Shown: piece by piece, positions 34,537 through 42,439 of the stretch
Numbering within the stretch: position 1 is the first letter of the stretch
Layout: every line of letters starts with the position of its first letter
Assembly (NCBI GenBank): GCA_964415295.1
Contig: CAYPYN010000001.1
Coordinates: 1 to 64,000 of the forward strand
Reading direction: 5' to 3'
DNA length: 64,000 bases
Origin: SB21 sp964415295
Lineage (GTDB): Bacteria > CLD3 > SB21
Made by a program: the position numbers and the translations under genes
The notes under the pieces: model-generated
The model's input: only the letters and a program-made list of their open reading frames with translations
What the model was told of the DNA's origin: nothing
The model's database searches: none

Positions 34537-35250
34537 CTACGGATCGGCGTGGTAGTCTATGACCGACTTCTTAAAAGTGATAATGCCGTTCGTCTCATCG
34601 GTCAGACCAACATAACCGACATCCGGAACGTAATAGAGAGTAACTGTCGTCAGAGCCTTCGGCTTCGACAACCGGCTGTGGCCCAGGATCGACGAATGGA
34701 CGATTTTGTCCATGCCGAAGTCTTCCGAATAGGTGTATGCATAGCACGTCAGATTTCCCATCGGAGAAACCAATACCGCGTCTTGCGACGAACAGGTTGT
34801 GATGGACGTGTCCGATATCCAGAAAGTACTGTCCATGGAACTATAGGACACGTTGTACTCTTCCCATTGGTCGTTCACATCAGCCGGGTATTTGATGCTC
34901 AGACTTTTGGCCAGAACATAATCTCCTTTGGGAGAAGTGCCGCCAAAAATATAAAGCCCGCCATCCCCGTTCCATGCCAACCAGCTGTGGTCGGTCCCGT
35001 AACTGATCCAGGTCCATAAGTAGACTTCGTAAGACAGTCCGCCGAATTCTATGGTCTTCTTTGCTGTAATACCCAGGGTGCTCGTGTCCGCTTCAATAAA
35101 AACGCCGGCATCATCGAAGGAGGAATCCACATAGGTCCAGTAGTTTCCGACCTTCAGTGGCATGATGACCCCGCCGGGAACGGCGTCGTCGGTGGTCTCG
35201 TCGCAGGACGCGACGATGAGGAAAGAAAAGAAAAACATCAGCTTTTTCAT
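34537..35250 (-). CDS. Hypothetical lipoprotein
   Basis: 237 aa. The signal peptide MKKLMFFFSFLIVASC ends in a lipobox (Cys16) and is followed by acidic DETTDD, a plausible outer-membrane retention context. The mature part begins GGVIMPLKVGNYWTYVDS, a pattern seen in secreted FCB proteins of unknown function. A strong TAAGGAGGGGTC site precedes ATG. Its gene neighbour is the beta-barrel protein, transcribed in the same direction. Confidence 0.7.
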   Translation of the reverse strand: MKKLMFFFSFLIVASCDETTDDAVPGGVIMPLKVGNYWTYVDSSFDDAGVFIEADTSTLGITAKKTIEFGGLSYEVYLWTWISYGTDHSWLAWNGDGGLYIFGGTSPKGDYVLAKSLSIKYPADVNDQWEEYNVSYSSMDSTFWISDTSITTCSSQDAVLVSPMGNLTCYAYTYSEDFGMDKIVHSSILGHSRLSKPKALTTVTLYYVPDVGYVGLTDETNGIITFKKSVIDYHADP

Positions 35251-35388
35251 GACCCCTCCTTATGTTCAACGTGGGATGTCGAGAAAAGCGTTTAGTACGA
35301 TGTTATTTCAAAGAATTATTTTGTGAAAAAAGTTACAATCAAAACAATCCAAAGTCAACCATAATATATTGCCCGCCGGAATCTTCCG

Positions 35389-37047
35389 TCATTCCGGAAT
35401 GGTATAAAGGAACCTCTTGACCTTTTTAGTAGGCGTCTTCTCAAATTCCTCCGGATGCACGTAGATCTTCGCAATATTGATGTAAGCCGGCATCAGAGCA
35501 TTGAGCGTCTTGCGGTTCTCCTCCATTTTCTCCGCCAGTTCTTTTTCCGGGATCTTCATGCGGTCGACCACTTCCATATCCGGATACACCAGCGCCATGA
35601 GTTTGCCATTCTTCTCAAGAACCAGCGATTCACCCACCAGCGGAAGTGAATTAAGTTTCGATTCGATCGCCTCGGGATAAATGTTCTCTCCCGACGGTCC
35701 GAGCAACATGGTCTTGCTTCGCCCTTTGATGTAGATATATCCGTCCTTGTCGATCAGCCCCAGATCACCCGTTCGTAACCACCCGTCCTCGGTCAAAACG
35801 GCCTTCGTATCTTCTTCATTCTTATAATAGCCGTACATCAGGTTTTCGCCTTTGACCATGATCTCACCCGGTACTTTTTCAGGATCCACCGAGTCGACCT
35901 TGATCTCCAGCGTATCCATCACCTTGCCCACCGCAAAGCGGCGATGCTTTTCCCATGGAATATAACTGATGAGCGGTCCGCATTCCGTCATGCCGTAGCC
36001 GATGGTGAACGGGAACCCGATCTTCATCAGGAACGCTTCAACTTCCGTGCTTAGTGCAGAACCGCCTATGATGACCATATGAAAATTTCCGCCAAAAGCT
36101 TCCACGAGTCCTTGTTTGATCTTGCCGTCGATCCCGTTGCTGATGAGAGGCACTTTACGGAGGAAATCGATGGCCTTTTTGTCCAGTTTTGGTTTGATCC
36201 TGTTCTTATAGATCTTCTCCATGATGAGCGGTACCGACGACACCAGACGCGGGCGAACCTGCTTGAACGCCTCCAGGAGTATCTGCGGCGTAGGGATCTT
36301 GCTGATAAATACGATATGGCAGCCTTCTACGAACGGGTAAAGAAAGTCAAAAGCGCAGCCGAATGCGTGGGCCAGCGGCAGAAATGACACGATGCTTTCC
36401 CGCGGATGCAAAGGAAGATTATTCAGCGCAAAACGCACATTGGCGACCAGACTGTTATGCGGGATCATGACGCCTTTGGAAAACCCCGTTGTACCCGACG
36501 TGTAGACGATCGATGCGAGAGTTTCGTTTGGAATCCTGGTGAGCGAGAATTTATCCGCCGTCAATTCGAAACCCTTCACGCTGAGCATGTGGGACTGCGC
36601 CGACTCCAGAACCTGAGTGATATTACCTCTCTTATGGTGAAGCAGACGAAAATCATTCAATGAAAAGATGGCTCGGATTTCGTGCATCTTGTTCTCATCC
36701 AGACGGTCAAAAATATCGTCGGCCACGAATAGTAGAACCGAATCCGAATGGTTCACAATATGCTGAAGATCATCCGAATGGAAATCCGGAAGACCGGGAA
36801 CGACCACGGCGCCGTAAGTGATCGTGGCAAGGTATGTGATCGCCCAGTTGATCGAATTCTTGCCGATCAATGCGATCTTGTCCCCCGGTTTTACACCGCT
36901 GTGCTGATATATATAATGGATCCAGAGGATCTTCTCCGCCACATCGCTGAAACGTGCCGTCTCTCCTTTGAAATTGGTGAACGCAGGCAGATCCCAGTTT
37001 TTTTTGATCGTCTGCTCGATGTACTCCGTCAGGTTCTCTTTTAACAT
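35389..37047 (-). CDS. Long-chain acyl-CoA synthetase-like AMP-binding enzyme
   Basis: 552 aa. ANL superfamily motifs: A3 P-loop YTSGTTGFSKGVMIPH (about 184-199), A5 YGMTECGPLISY, A7 GWLRTGDLG, A8 KGRSKTMLLGPSGENIYPE and the C-terminal Lys in TPTKKVKRFLY. The gap between A3 and A5 and the length suit fatty-acyl-CoA ligases. The enzyme adenylates a fatty acid and transfers it to CoA, feeding beta-oxidation or lipid synthesis. An AAGGAA site precedes ATG. The gene is the first-listed member of a minus-strand metabolic run but is separated from the next gene by 72 nt. Confidence 0.9.
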   Translation of the reverse strand: MLKENLTEYIEQTIKKNWDLPAFTNFKGETARFSDVAEKILWIHYIYQHSGVKPGDKIALIGKNSINWAITYLATITYGAVVVPGLPDFHSDDLQHIVNHSDSVLLFVADDIFDRLDENKMHEIRAIFSLNDFRLLHHKRGNITQVLESAQSHMLSVKGFELTADKFSLTRIPNETLASIVYTSGTTGFSKGVMIPHNSLVANVRFALNNLPLHPRESIVSFLPLAHAFGCAFDFLYPFVEGCHIVFISKIPTPQILLEAFKQVRPRLVSSVPLIMEKIYKNRIKPKLDKKAIDFLRKVPLISNGIDGKIKQGLVEAFGGNFHMVIIGGSALSTEVEAFLMKIGFPFTIGYGMTECGPLISYIPWEKHRRFAVGKVMDTLEIKVDSVDPEKVPGEIMVKGENLMYGYYKNEEDTKAVLTEDGWLRTGDLGLIDKDGYIYIKGRSKTMLLGPSGENIYPEAIESKLNSLPLVGESLVLEKNGKLMALVYPDMEVVDRMKIPEKELAEKMEENRKTLNALMPAYINIAKIYVHPEEFEKTPTKKVKRFLYTIPE

Positions 37048-37119
37048 GGAAGTGTTCCTTAATGGTGGAGGAAATTACTATTCTATATCAATACATGTTT
37101 TGATTGCCCATGGGATCAT

Positions 37120-37947
37120 TTACATGAACCATTTCTTGGTATGATGCACTGTGTCGCCGAATTTTTTAATGAATGCCATTTCATCCTCGCTCAGAGGTCC
37201 TTCGGCAATGGACCGGATATTCTCAAGAAATTGATTCTCATTGCTTGGAGCATTGAGACATACGTGAATATTGGGATTGGAGAGCACGAAACGATAACAC
37301 TGCCCGGCCGTTGGCAAAGGATCATTTTTCGGCCACTTCTTCGGCCTCCGCATGAGATAACTCCAACGCGTTGCCGTGTATCCTACAATACCGGTTTGAT
37401 GCTGGGATATAAATGGGAAAATGTCCTGTTCAGCTCCCCGGTGGGCTGCGTTGTACCGGATCATGAGAACATCCAAAGCGCCTTCACGCGCCAGCTGTCC
37501 GGCAAATTTACGGTCGTGACAGGACATGCCGATCGCGCGCACTTTCCCTTCCTCCCTGAAACGGATCATTTCGTCTCGCGCCCGTTCAGGAAACTCCTTT
37601 CCTTTCATCACGCCGAGAAAAAGGAACACATCGATGTAATCGGTCTTTAGTTGACGAAGCCTTTTTTCAAGCGTCCGTCGGAGGTTGGGATAACCAATGA
37701 TGAGGTTGTATGCGCCCGTGGAAACAACAAATTTTTCGCGATCAGTTTGGAGAACGTCTCTTAGAACGCCCGTCATCTGGCCGTCAAATCCATAGCCGAA
37801 AAAGTAGTTCACACCTTCATCGATCGCGCGGTAGATCGTTTTCTTACCGGGACGGTAAGAAGCCGAAAGACCGAGACGGTGAACCCGGATCCCCGTTTTT
37901 CCTAGCACCGTATGAGAAAAATCATTTTTTATGCCGTCGGATAACAT
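37120..37947 (-). CDS. Aldo/keto reductase-fold protein with degenerate active site
   Basis: 275 aa. The fold is clear from LGKTGIRVHRLGLSA, the DYIDVFL block, GKVRAIGMSCHD, and the late VLSNPNIHVCLNAPSN and NQFLENIRS segments. The catalytic tetrad seems absent: the usual FDTAxxYG is YFFGYGFDG (no Asp at its place, no Tyr-Gly), the Lys segment KFVV(A/S)TK is KFVVSTG, and the His of LLH is LFL. It may be a non-reductase binding protein or act by other residues. Its start overlaps the end of the ferritin-like gene by 19 nt, suggesting co-expression. Confidence 0.82.
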   Translation of the reverse strand: MLSDGIKNDFSHTVLGKTGIRVHRLGLSASYRPGKKTIYRAIDEGVNYFFGYGFDGQMTGVLRDVLQTDREKFVVSTGAYNLIIGYPNLRRTLEKRLRQLKTDYIDVFLFLGVMKGKEFPERARDEMIRFREEGKVRAIGMSCHDRKFAGQLAREGALDVLMIRYNAAHRGAEQDIFPFISQHQTGIVGYTATRWSYLMRRPKKWPKNDPLPTAGQCYRFVLSNPNIHVCLNAPSNENQFLENIRSIAEGPLSEDEMAFIKKFGDTVHHTKKWFM

Positions 37948-38207
37948 GACGCCTGGTCTTCCCAGTGTTCGTAGCTTTCCATAATAGCCTGATCCACCTC
38001 GATCTGTGCTTTGATCTCGTCCAGATGGTCACGAAGCCTGTTCACATGATCCTCTTCATCCTGAGCTATCTTCAACAGATACTCTTTTACTTTGGTATCC
38101 CCGACCTCGTCCGCGCAGCGGCAAAAGTAGTCGTGAACGTCTTTTTCTTTTTTGATCGCGCATTCCAATACTTCGGTTACGCTGCGATAAACCTTGACTC
38201 GCGCCAT
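37929..38207 (-). CDS. Half-size ferritin-like/rubrerythrin-like protein
   Basis: 92 aa. Two long helices carry a ferritin-like half site: VLECAIKKEKDVHDYF on helix 1 and IAQDEEDHVNRL (an ExxH motif) on helix 2, as in rubrerythrin helices A and B. A full diiron four-helix bundle needs two such halves, so it should dimerise, as small encapsulated-ferritin-like proteins do; no encapsulin gene is in the window. The C-terminus has a Cys (ASCYP). A GGAG site lies upstream of ATG and the 3' end overlaps the aldo/keto reductase-fold gene. Confidence 0.75.
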   Translation of the reverse strand: MARVKVYRSVTEVLECAIKKEKDVHDYFCRCADEVGDTKVKEYLLKIAQDEEDHVNRLRDHLDEIKAQIEVDQAIMESYEHWEDQASCYPTA

Positions 38208-38268
38208 AAAGACACTCCGCTTTTAATTCATGATTATTTCTGGGCAACCCAAAGACAGGACTACAAGA

Positions 38269-38772
38269 TCACTTTTCAGGGGTTGCGTGCTTCTCGATCA
38301 ATTTTTTCCGCGTATAAGGAATGAGGCCTCCGGCGTCCATGATGGCCTGACGCGCCTTAGGCAGAGGCTCTATCGGAAAATATTTGCGACTGGTTTTATT
38401 GACGACAAATCCGTTTTCGATCTCGAGTTCGTCACCCTCCGAGGCCTCCAGCGTCGGACAGACGATGACGTGAAGACCCAGGTTGATCGCATTCTGCAGG
38501 AAGATACGGCCGAAACTTCTGGCAATGACGGCCAGCTCGTATCCGCGCAAACACGAGGCGGCTTGTTCGCGGGAGGATCCGCAGCCGAAATTCTTGCCCG
38601 CCACGATAAAGCTGCCCGTGGGAATTTCATGGCGTTTCAATTTGGAATTGAAGTCTCCGTGATCGGCGAAGGCAAACTGAGGCGTTTCGCTCGGAAGCAC
38701 GGTGGCCATATAGCGGCCCGGATAAATGGCGTCGGTCGAGACGTCGTCGCCGAGTTTGAATACGACTTTCAT
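38269..38772 (-). CDS. leuD: LeuD-like (3-isopropylmalate/homoaconitate-type) hydro-lyase small subunit
   Basis: 167 aa, typical of the swivelling small subunit. Family motifs GDDVSTDAIYPGRYM, GKNFGCGSSREQA and AVIARSFGRIFLQNAIN are present. In archaeal homologues the loop after the YPGRY-type motif sets the substrate (YLRT in homoaconitase, YLVY in isopropylmalate isomerase). Here it reads YMAT, which fits neither, so the substrate stays open. Its ATG overlaps the stop of the large-subunit gene by 4 nt (ATGA), so the subunits are made together. Confidence 0.88.
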   Translation of the reverse strand: MKVVFKLGDDVSTDAIYPGRYMATVLPSETPQFAFADHGDFNSKLKRHEIPTGSFIVAGKNFGCGSSREQAASCLRGYELAVIARSFGRIFLQNAINLGLHVIVCPTLEASEGDELEIENGFVVNKTSRKYFPIEPLPKARQAIMDAGGLIPYTRKKLIEKHATPEK

Positions 38773-40064
38773 ACTTTTTCTCCGTTTCTCGGATCGGTGA
38801 TAAATCCGGTTAAAGCGCTGGCCGCCGCGACGGCCGGCGAGCAGAGGTAAACTTCACCCGTCGGATTGCCCATGCGCCCTTTGAAATTCCGGTTCGTCGT
38901 GGACAGCGCCACCTCGTTGTCGCCCAGCGCACCTTCATGTACGCCGAGACAACAACCGCAACCGGGATTCATGACCACGGCGCCGGCATCGATCAGCGTA
39001 GAAATATATCCGCGTTTTAAAGCGTCTTTGTAAATCCGCCACGATGCGGGAAAGACCAGCATGCGAACGCTTTTGGCGATATGTTTGCCTTTAAGCGTCT
39101 TGGCGGCCACTTCCAGATCGTCGAGGCGTCCGTTGGTGCAGGAACCGATCACGATCTGGTTGACTTTTTTTCCTTCGGTAGAATAGATCGGGATCACATT
39201 GTCCACGGTATGGGGACAAGCGATCTGTGGCGTAAGACGGGTAATATCCACTTCCACGATCTGATCATACTCCGCGTCCGGGTCCGGCTGAACCACATCC
39301 GGCTCTTCCGCCACACCCGCGTGACCCATGAGATAGCGCACGGTCTCTTTATCCGCCGGAACGATGCCCGACGTCGCGCCCGCTTCCACGGCCATGTTGC
39401 ACAGTACCAATCTTCCCGATGTATTCATGTGACGAATCGTCTCGCCGTGGAATTCGATCACTTTAAAATTAGCCCCCTCGGCGGAAATGCGCCCAATGAT
39501 ATGCAGGATGAGATCTTTGGGCGTAACGTGTTCCTGGAATTTACCGGTGACCACGACCTTGATCGTCTCCGGAACTTCCACGTTCAGTACGTTTCCCAAC
39601 GTCCAGACCGCCGCCATATCCGTGGCTCCGATACCAAACGCAAAAGCGCCTAATGCGCCGTGCGTCGTCGTATGGCTGTCCGTTCCGACCACGAGATAGC
39701 CCGGCCGGACGTAGCCATTTTCCGGCAATATCTGATGGCAGATGCCGCCTTCGTCGCCGCGGATGTCATGGAATTTGTCGATACCTTGTTTCGCCACGAA
39801 TTCACGAACGCGTTTCTGATTGGTCGCGGTCTTCGCGCTTTCCGCGGGAACGCGGTGGTCCAGAATGATCGCGATCTTTGAAGGATCCCACACTTTGGGT
39901 TCGATACCCGTTCCTTTGTATACTTCATGGAACTGGTTGATCACCAGCGCGGCATTCTCATGCGACATGGCGAGATCCACTTTGGCCTCCACCACATCGC
40001 CGGCCTTCACGGACGACAATCCGCTTGCCCGCGCCAAGATCTTTTCAACAATAGTCATACCCAT
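38769..40064 (-). CDS. leuC: LeuC-like (homoaconitase family) hydro-lyase large subunit
   Basis: 431 aa, the length of the archaeal/Deinococcus-type LeuC/HacA branch rather than the longer 470-aa bacterial LeuC. The [4Fe-4S] ligand set is complete: Cys in IGSCTNGR and the two in NPGCGCCLG. The family stretch GTDSHTTTHGALGAFAFGIGAT is conserved. With the small subunit it dehydrates and rehydrates a 2- or 3-hydroxy acid such as isopropylmalate, homocitrate, citramalate or citrate; which one is unknown. The start ATG 40064 has GGGAGG 5 nt upstream. Confidence 0.92.
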   Translation of the reverse strand: MGMTIVEKILARASGLSSVKAGDVVEAKVDLAMSHENAALVINQFHEVYKGTGIEPKVWDPSKIAIILDHRVPAESAKTATNQKRVREFVAKQGIDKFHDIRGDEGGICHQILPENGYVRPGYLVVGTDSHTTTHGALGAFAFGIGATDMAAVWTLGNVLNVEVPETIKVVVTGKFQEHVTPKDLILHIIGRISAEGANFKVIEFHGETIRHMNTSGRLVLCNMAVEAGATSGIVPADKETVRYLMGHAGVAEEPDVVQPDPDAEYDQIVEVDITRLTPQIACPHTVDNVIPIYSTEGKKVNQIVIGSCTNGRLDDLEVAAKTLKGKHIAKSVRMLVFPASWRIYKDALKRGYISTLIDAGAVVMNPGCGCCLGVHEGALGDNEVALSTTNRNFKGRMGNPTGEVYLCSPAVAAASALTGFITDPRNGEKV

Positions 40065-40083
40065 AAAAGCCTCCCTGTCCAGC

Positions 40084-41277
40084 TTAAACGATCCCTTGTT
40101 CCCTGAATGATTTGATGTCTTCTTTCGAATATCCGACGCCCGTCAGAATCTCCTCGGTATGCTGAGATAAGGTGGGCGGCGGTGTCTCAACAAGTCCGCT
40201 GTCTTTTTCAAATTTCGCCGTGAGATTGAACAGCTTGAGTTCCCCGATCCCGTCGGCGTTAATGGTCTCAATGGTCCGGCGGTGCTGAACCTGCGGGGCG
40301 GACAAAGCATCGGCCAGCGATAAGATCTCGCCCGATGGAACGCCGCGTTTGTTCAGAATTTTGACCCAGTGCGCCGTCGGCTGAAGTTTCAGTTTTTCTT
40401 CGAGCAAAGGCGTCAGTTCTTTCCGGTTCTTCTTTCGTGCATCCCGTTTCTGAAAACGCGAATCGGTCTTCAGTTCCGGTACGCCGAGTTCATCCGCGAC
40501 CGCTTCCCACTGTTCTTGTTTATTTGCGGCTATGTTGATACTGCCGTCCTTGGTCGCAAATGTTCCGGACGGCGCCGCGGTCATGTTGTCGTTACCAAGC
40601 AATTGGGGGTTCTGATGGCCGATGAGCAGATTGGCCGCAACCCAGCCCATGAGCGGCATGATCGAGTCGAGAAGAGCGATATCAATGAATTGCCCTTCGC
40701 CGGTTCGTTCTCTCGAATACAGCGCCGCCATGATCGCAAAGGCCGCATTGAGACCGCCGACGGTGTCGCAGACCGGAAAACCGCAGCGCAGCGGATTGAG
40801 CCGCTCGTCGCCGTTGATCGCCATGGTGCCGCTCAATCCCTGAATGATCTGATCGTACGCGGGTTTCATGGCGTCCGGTCCGGTTTGACCAAAACCTGAT
40901 ATGGCACAGAAAACGATCTTCGGATTTAATACTTTCAGATCTTTGTATCCGACGCCTAACCGGTCCATCACGCCGGGACGGAAATTCTCGACGACCACAT
41001 CCGCGGTTTTCACGAGTTTCAAAAATATTTCTTTGGCCTTGTCTTCCTTCAGGTTCAGTGTAACGGATTTCTTGTTCGCATTCTGCGCCAGGAAACTCGT
41101 TCCCATCAATTTCTCGTTGAGTTCCGGTACATTGCCGAGCTTTCGCGCCAGATCGCCGTCCTCTGGATTTTCGATCTTGATGACCTCCGCTCCGAGAAGA
41201 GACAAATGCAATGTCGCAAAAGGACCAGAGAGCACGTTGGTTAGGTCTAAAACTCTTATGCCTTGCAGTAATTTCAT
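40084..41277 (-). CDS. CaiB/BaiF (family III) CoA-transferase
   Basis: 397 aa. Family III signatures: GIRVLDLTNVLSGPFAT at the N-terminus, NANKKSVTLNLKEDKAKEIFLKLV, VVENFRPGVMDRLG, and FPVCDTVGGLNAAFAIMAALYSR, which holds the catalytic Asp that forms the acyl anhydride. These enzymes move CoA between acyl-CoA and dicarboxylic or hydroxy acids (formate/oxalate, carnitine, succinate/malate/citramalate/glutarate/itaconate). The gene lies 19 nt upstream of the LeuC-like gene, within the same operon and next to the HMG-CoA-lyase-like gene, so a hydroxylated dicarboxylate is a plausible acceptor. Confidence 0.92.
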   Translation of the reverse strand: MKLLQGIRVLDLTNVLSGPFATLHLSLLGAEVIKIENPEDGDLARKLGNVPELNEKLMGTSFLAQNANKKSVTLNLKEDKAKEIFLKLVKTADVVVENFRPGVMDRLGVGYKDLKVLNPKIVFCAISGFGQTGPDAMKPAYDQIIQGLSGTMAINGDERLNPLRCGFPVCDTVGGLNAAFAIMAALYSRERTGEGQFIDIALLDSIMPLMGWVAANLLIGHQNPQLLGNDNMTAAPSGTFATKDGSINIAANKQEQWEAVADELGVPELKTDSRFQKRDARKKNRKELTPLLEEKLKLQPTAHWVKILNKRGVPSGEILSLADALSAPQVQHRRTIETINADGIGELKLFNLTAKFEKDSGLVETPPPTLSQHTEEILTGVGYSKEDIKSFREQGIV

Positions 41278-41410
41278 TTCTGAATATTCTTCTTTATTGA
41301 TAAATTCTTAATGAAAAACACTAAACATATAACAGGAAACGCTTAAGTTAATCCGTACCAACCTTTGCCATTATTCATTTCTTGTTATGTGTTATTCATT
41401 CATAGTTTTC

Positions 41411-42334
41411 CTATAATCTCTTCATTTCTTTATGTCCGATCGGGCCTGTTTTATAGACCGTGCCGCTCATATCGCGTTTGAAATAGGACGCCGCATCGTT
41501 GGCCACACCGATCAGCGTTTCGAGTTTAATATCGTGGCGCAAATTCATCCGCTGGAACATGTGCACCAGATCCTCCGTACAGACATTGCCGCCGGCGATC
41601 GCCGTAAAAGGACATCCGCCCAGCCCGGCGAACGAGGATTCAAAGAACAGGACACCGACTTTCATCGCGGCATAGCAATTAGCCAGCGCCAGTCCGTAGG
41701 TATTGTGAAAATGGCAAGCGAGATGAACTTTTTCGTCCGAAGCCCGGATCGCCGTAAAATATCTTTCGACCTGTTCCGGCGTGGCATGTCCGGCCGTATC
41801 GGCAAGGCTGATCGTTGTTAAACCGGCTTCGATGAATCTCTGAACGATGCCCATCACACGGTCCATAGGTACGGCGCCTTCATAGCCGCAGCCGAATGCG
41901 GACTGCACCGAGACCTGAACTTTCTTTTTTTCCTGTACGGCCAGTTTGGCCATGTTGATGATCCGCGTCGTCGCATCGGCGATCGTCATGCCTGTATTCT
42001 TCTGGCTGTGCGTCTCGCTCGCGGAAACGCCCATGCAGAACATATCGACGCCGGCCGCCAGTCCGCGTTCCAACCCCTTTTCATTCAGAACAAGACAAGA
42101 CAGAACCGTCCGTTCCGGCTTATTGGAAGGAGCCATAAAATGTTTGAAGAGCGCGTCGGTATCCGCCATCTGGGGAACTTTCGTGGGGTGAACAAAGGAT
42201 CCGACCTGTATCATATCCATTCCGGCCTCGATCAGCCCTTCAATCCATTTTATTTTTTGCTCTGTCGGAACTACCTGTTTTTCCATTTGCAGTCCGTCTC
42301 TCGCTCCGACATCATGTAACAGGATCTGACTCAA
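41411..42334 (-). CDS. HMG-CoA lyase-like enzyme
   Basis: 307 aa, TIM-barrel lyase of the DRE-TIM group. Catalytic features: DVGARDGLQ (Arg12, Asp13; consensus EVGPRDGLQN), metal-binding CHFHNTYG (the HxH pair, here HFHN), and the Cys loop GLGGCPFTAIAGGNVCTED. The loop lacks the usual Pro of GGCPYAPGA. The family cleaves HMG-CoA to acetyl-CoA and acetoacetate (leucine catabolism), but relatives act on citramalyl-CoA or longer hydroxyacyl-CoAs. Next to a CoA-transferase, any of these is possible. Confidence 0.9.
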   Translation of the reverse strand: MSQILLHDVGARDGLQMEKQVVPTEQKIKWIEGLIEAGMDMIQVGSFVHPTKVPQMADTDALFKHFMAPSNKPERTVLSCLVLNEKGLERGLAAGVDMFCMGVSASETHSQKNTGMTIADATTRIINMAKLAVQEKKKVQVSVQSAFGCGYEGAVPMDRVMGIVQRFIEAGLTTISLADTAGHATPEQVERYFTAIRASDEKVHLACHFHNTYGLALANCYAAMKVGVLFFESSFAGLGGCPFTAIAGGNVCTEDLVHMFQRMNLRHDIKLETLIGVANDAASYFKRDMSGTVYKTGPIGHKEMKRL

Positions 42335-42362
42335 GTTTTTTCCTTCATTTACTCGCTGAACA

Positions 42363-42432
42363 GGACGCTGAGTTTATCAAAGCGTCCGCAATTAATCAGC
42401 AACTCGTTGGCTTCGACAAGCTCAGTCAGCGG
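42363..42432. repeat. Dispersed palindromic repeat pair
   Basis: 42363-42387 is a hairpin (GGACGCT / AGCGTCC) with the same internal layout as the element at 25216-25241 (CGCTGAG, short spacer, AAGCG). Next to it, 42412-42424 carries TTCGACAAGCTCA, identical to 25269-25281. The pair lies between the dehydrogenase and lyase genes. Confidence 0.55.
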
Positions 42433-42439
42433 ATCGGTC

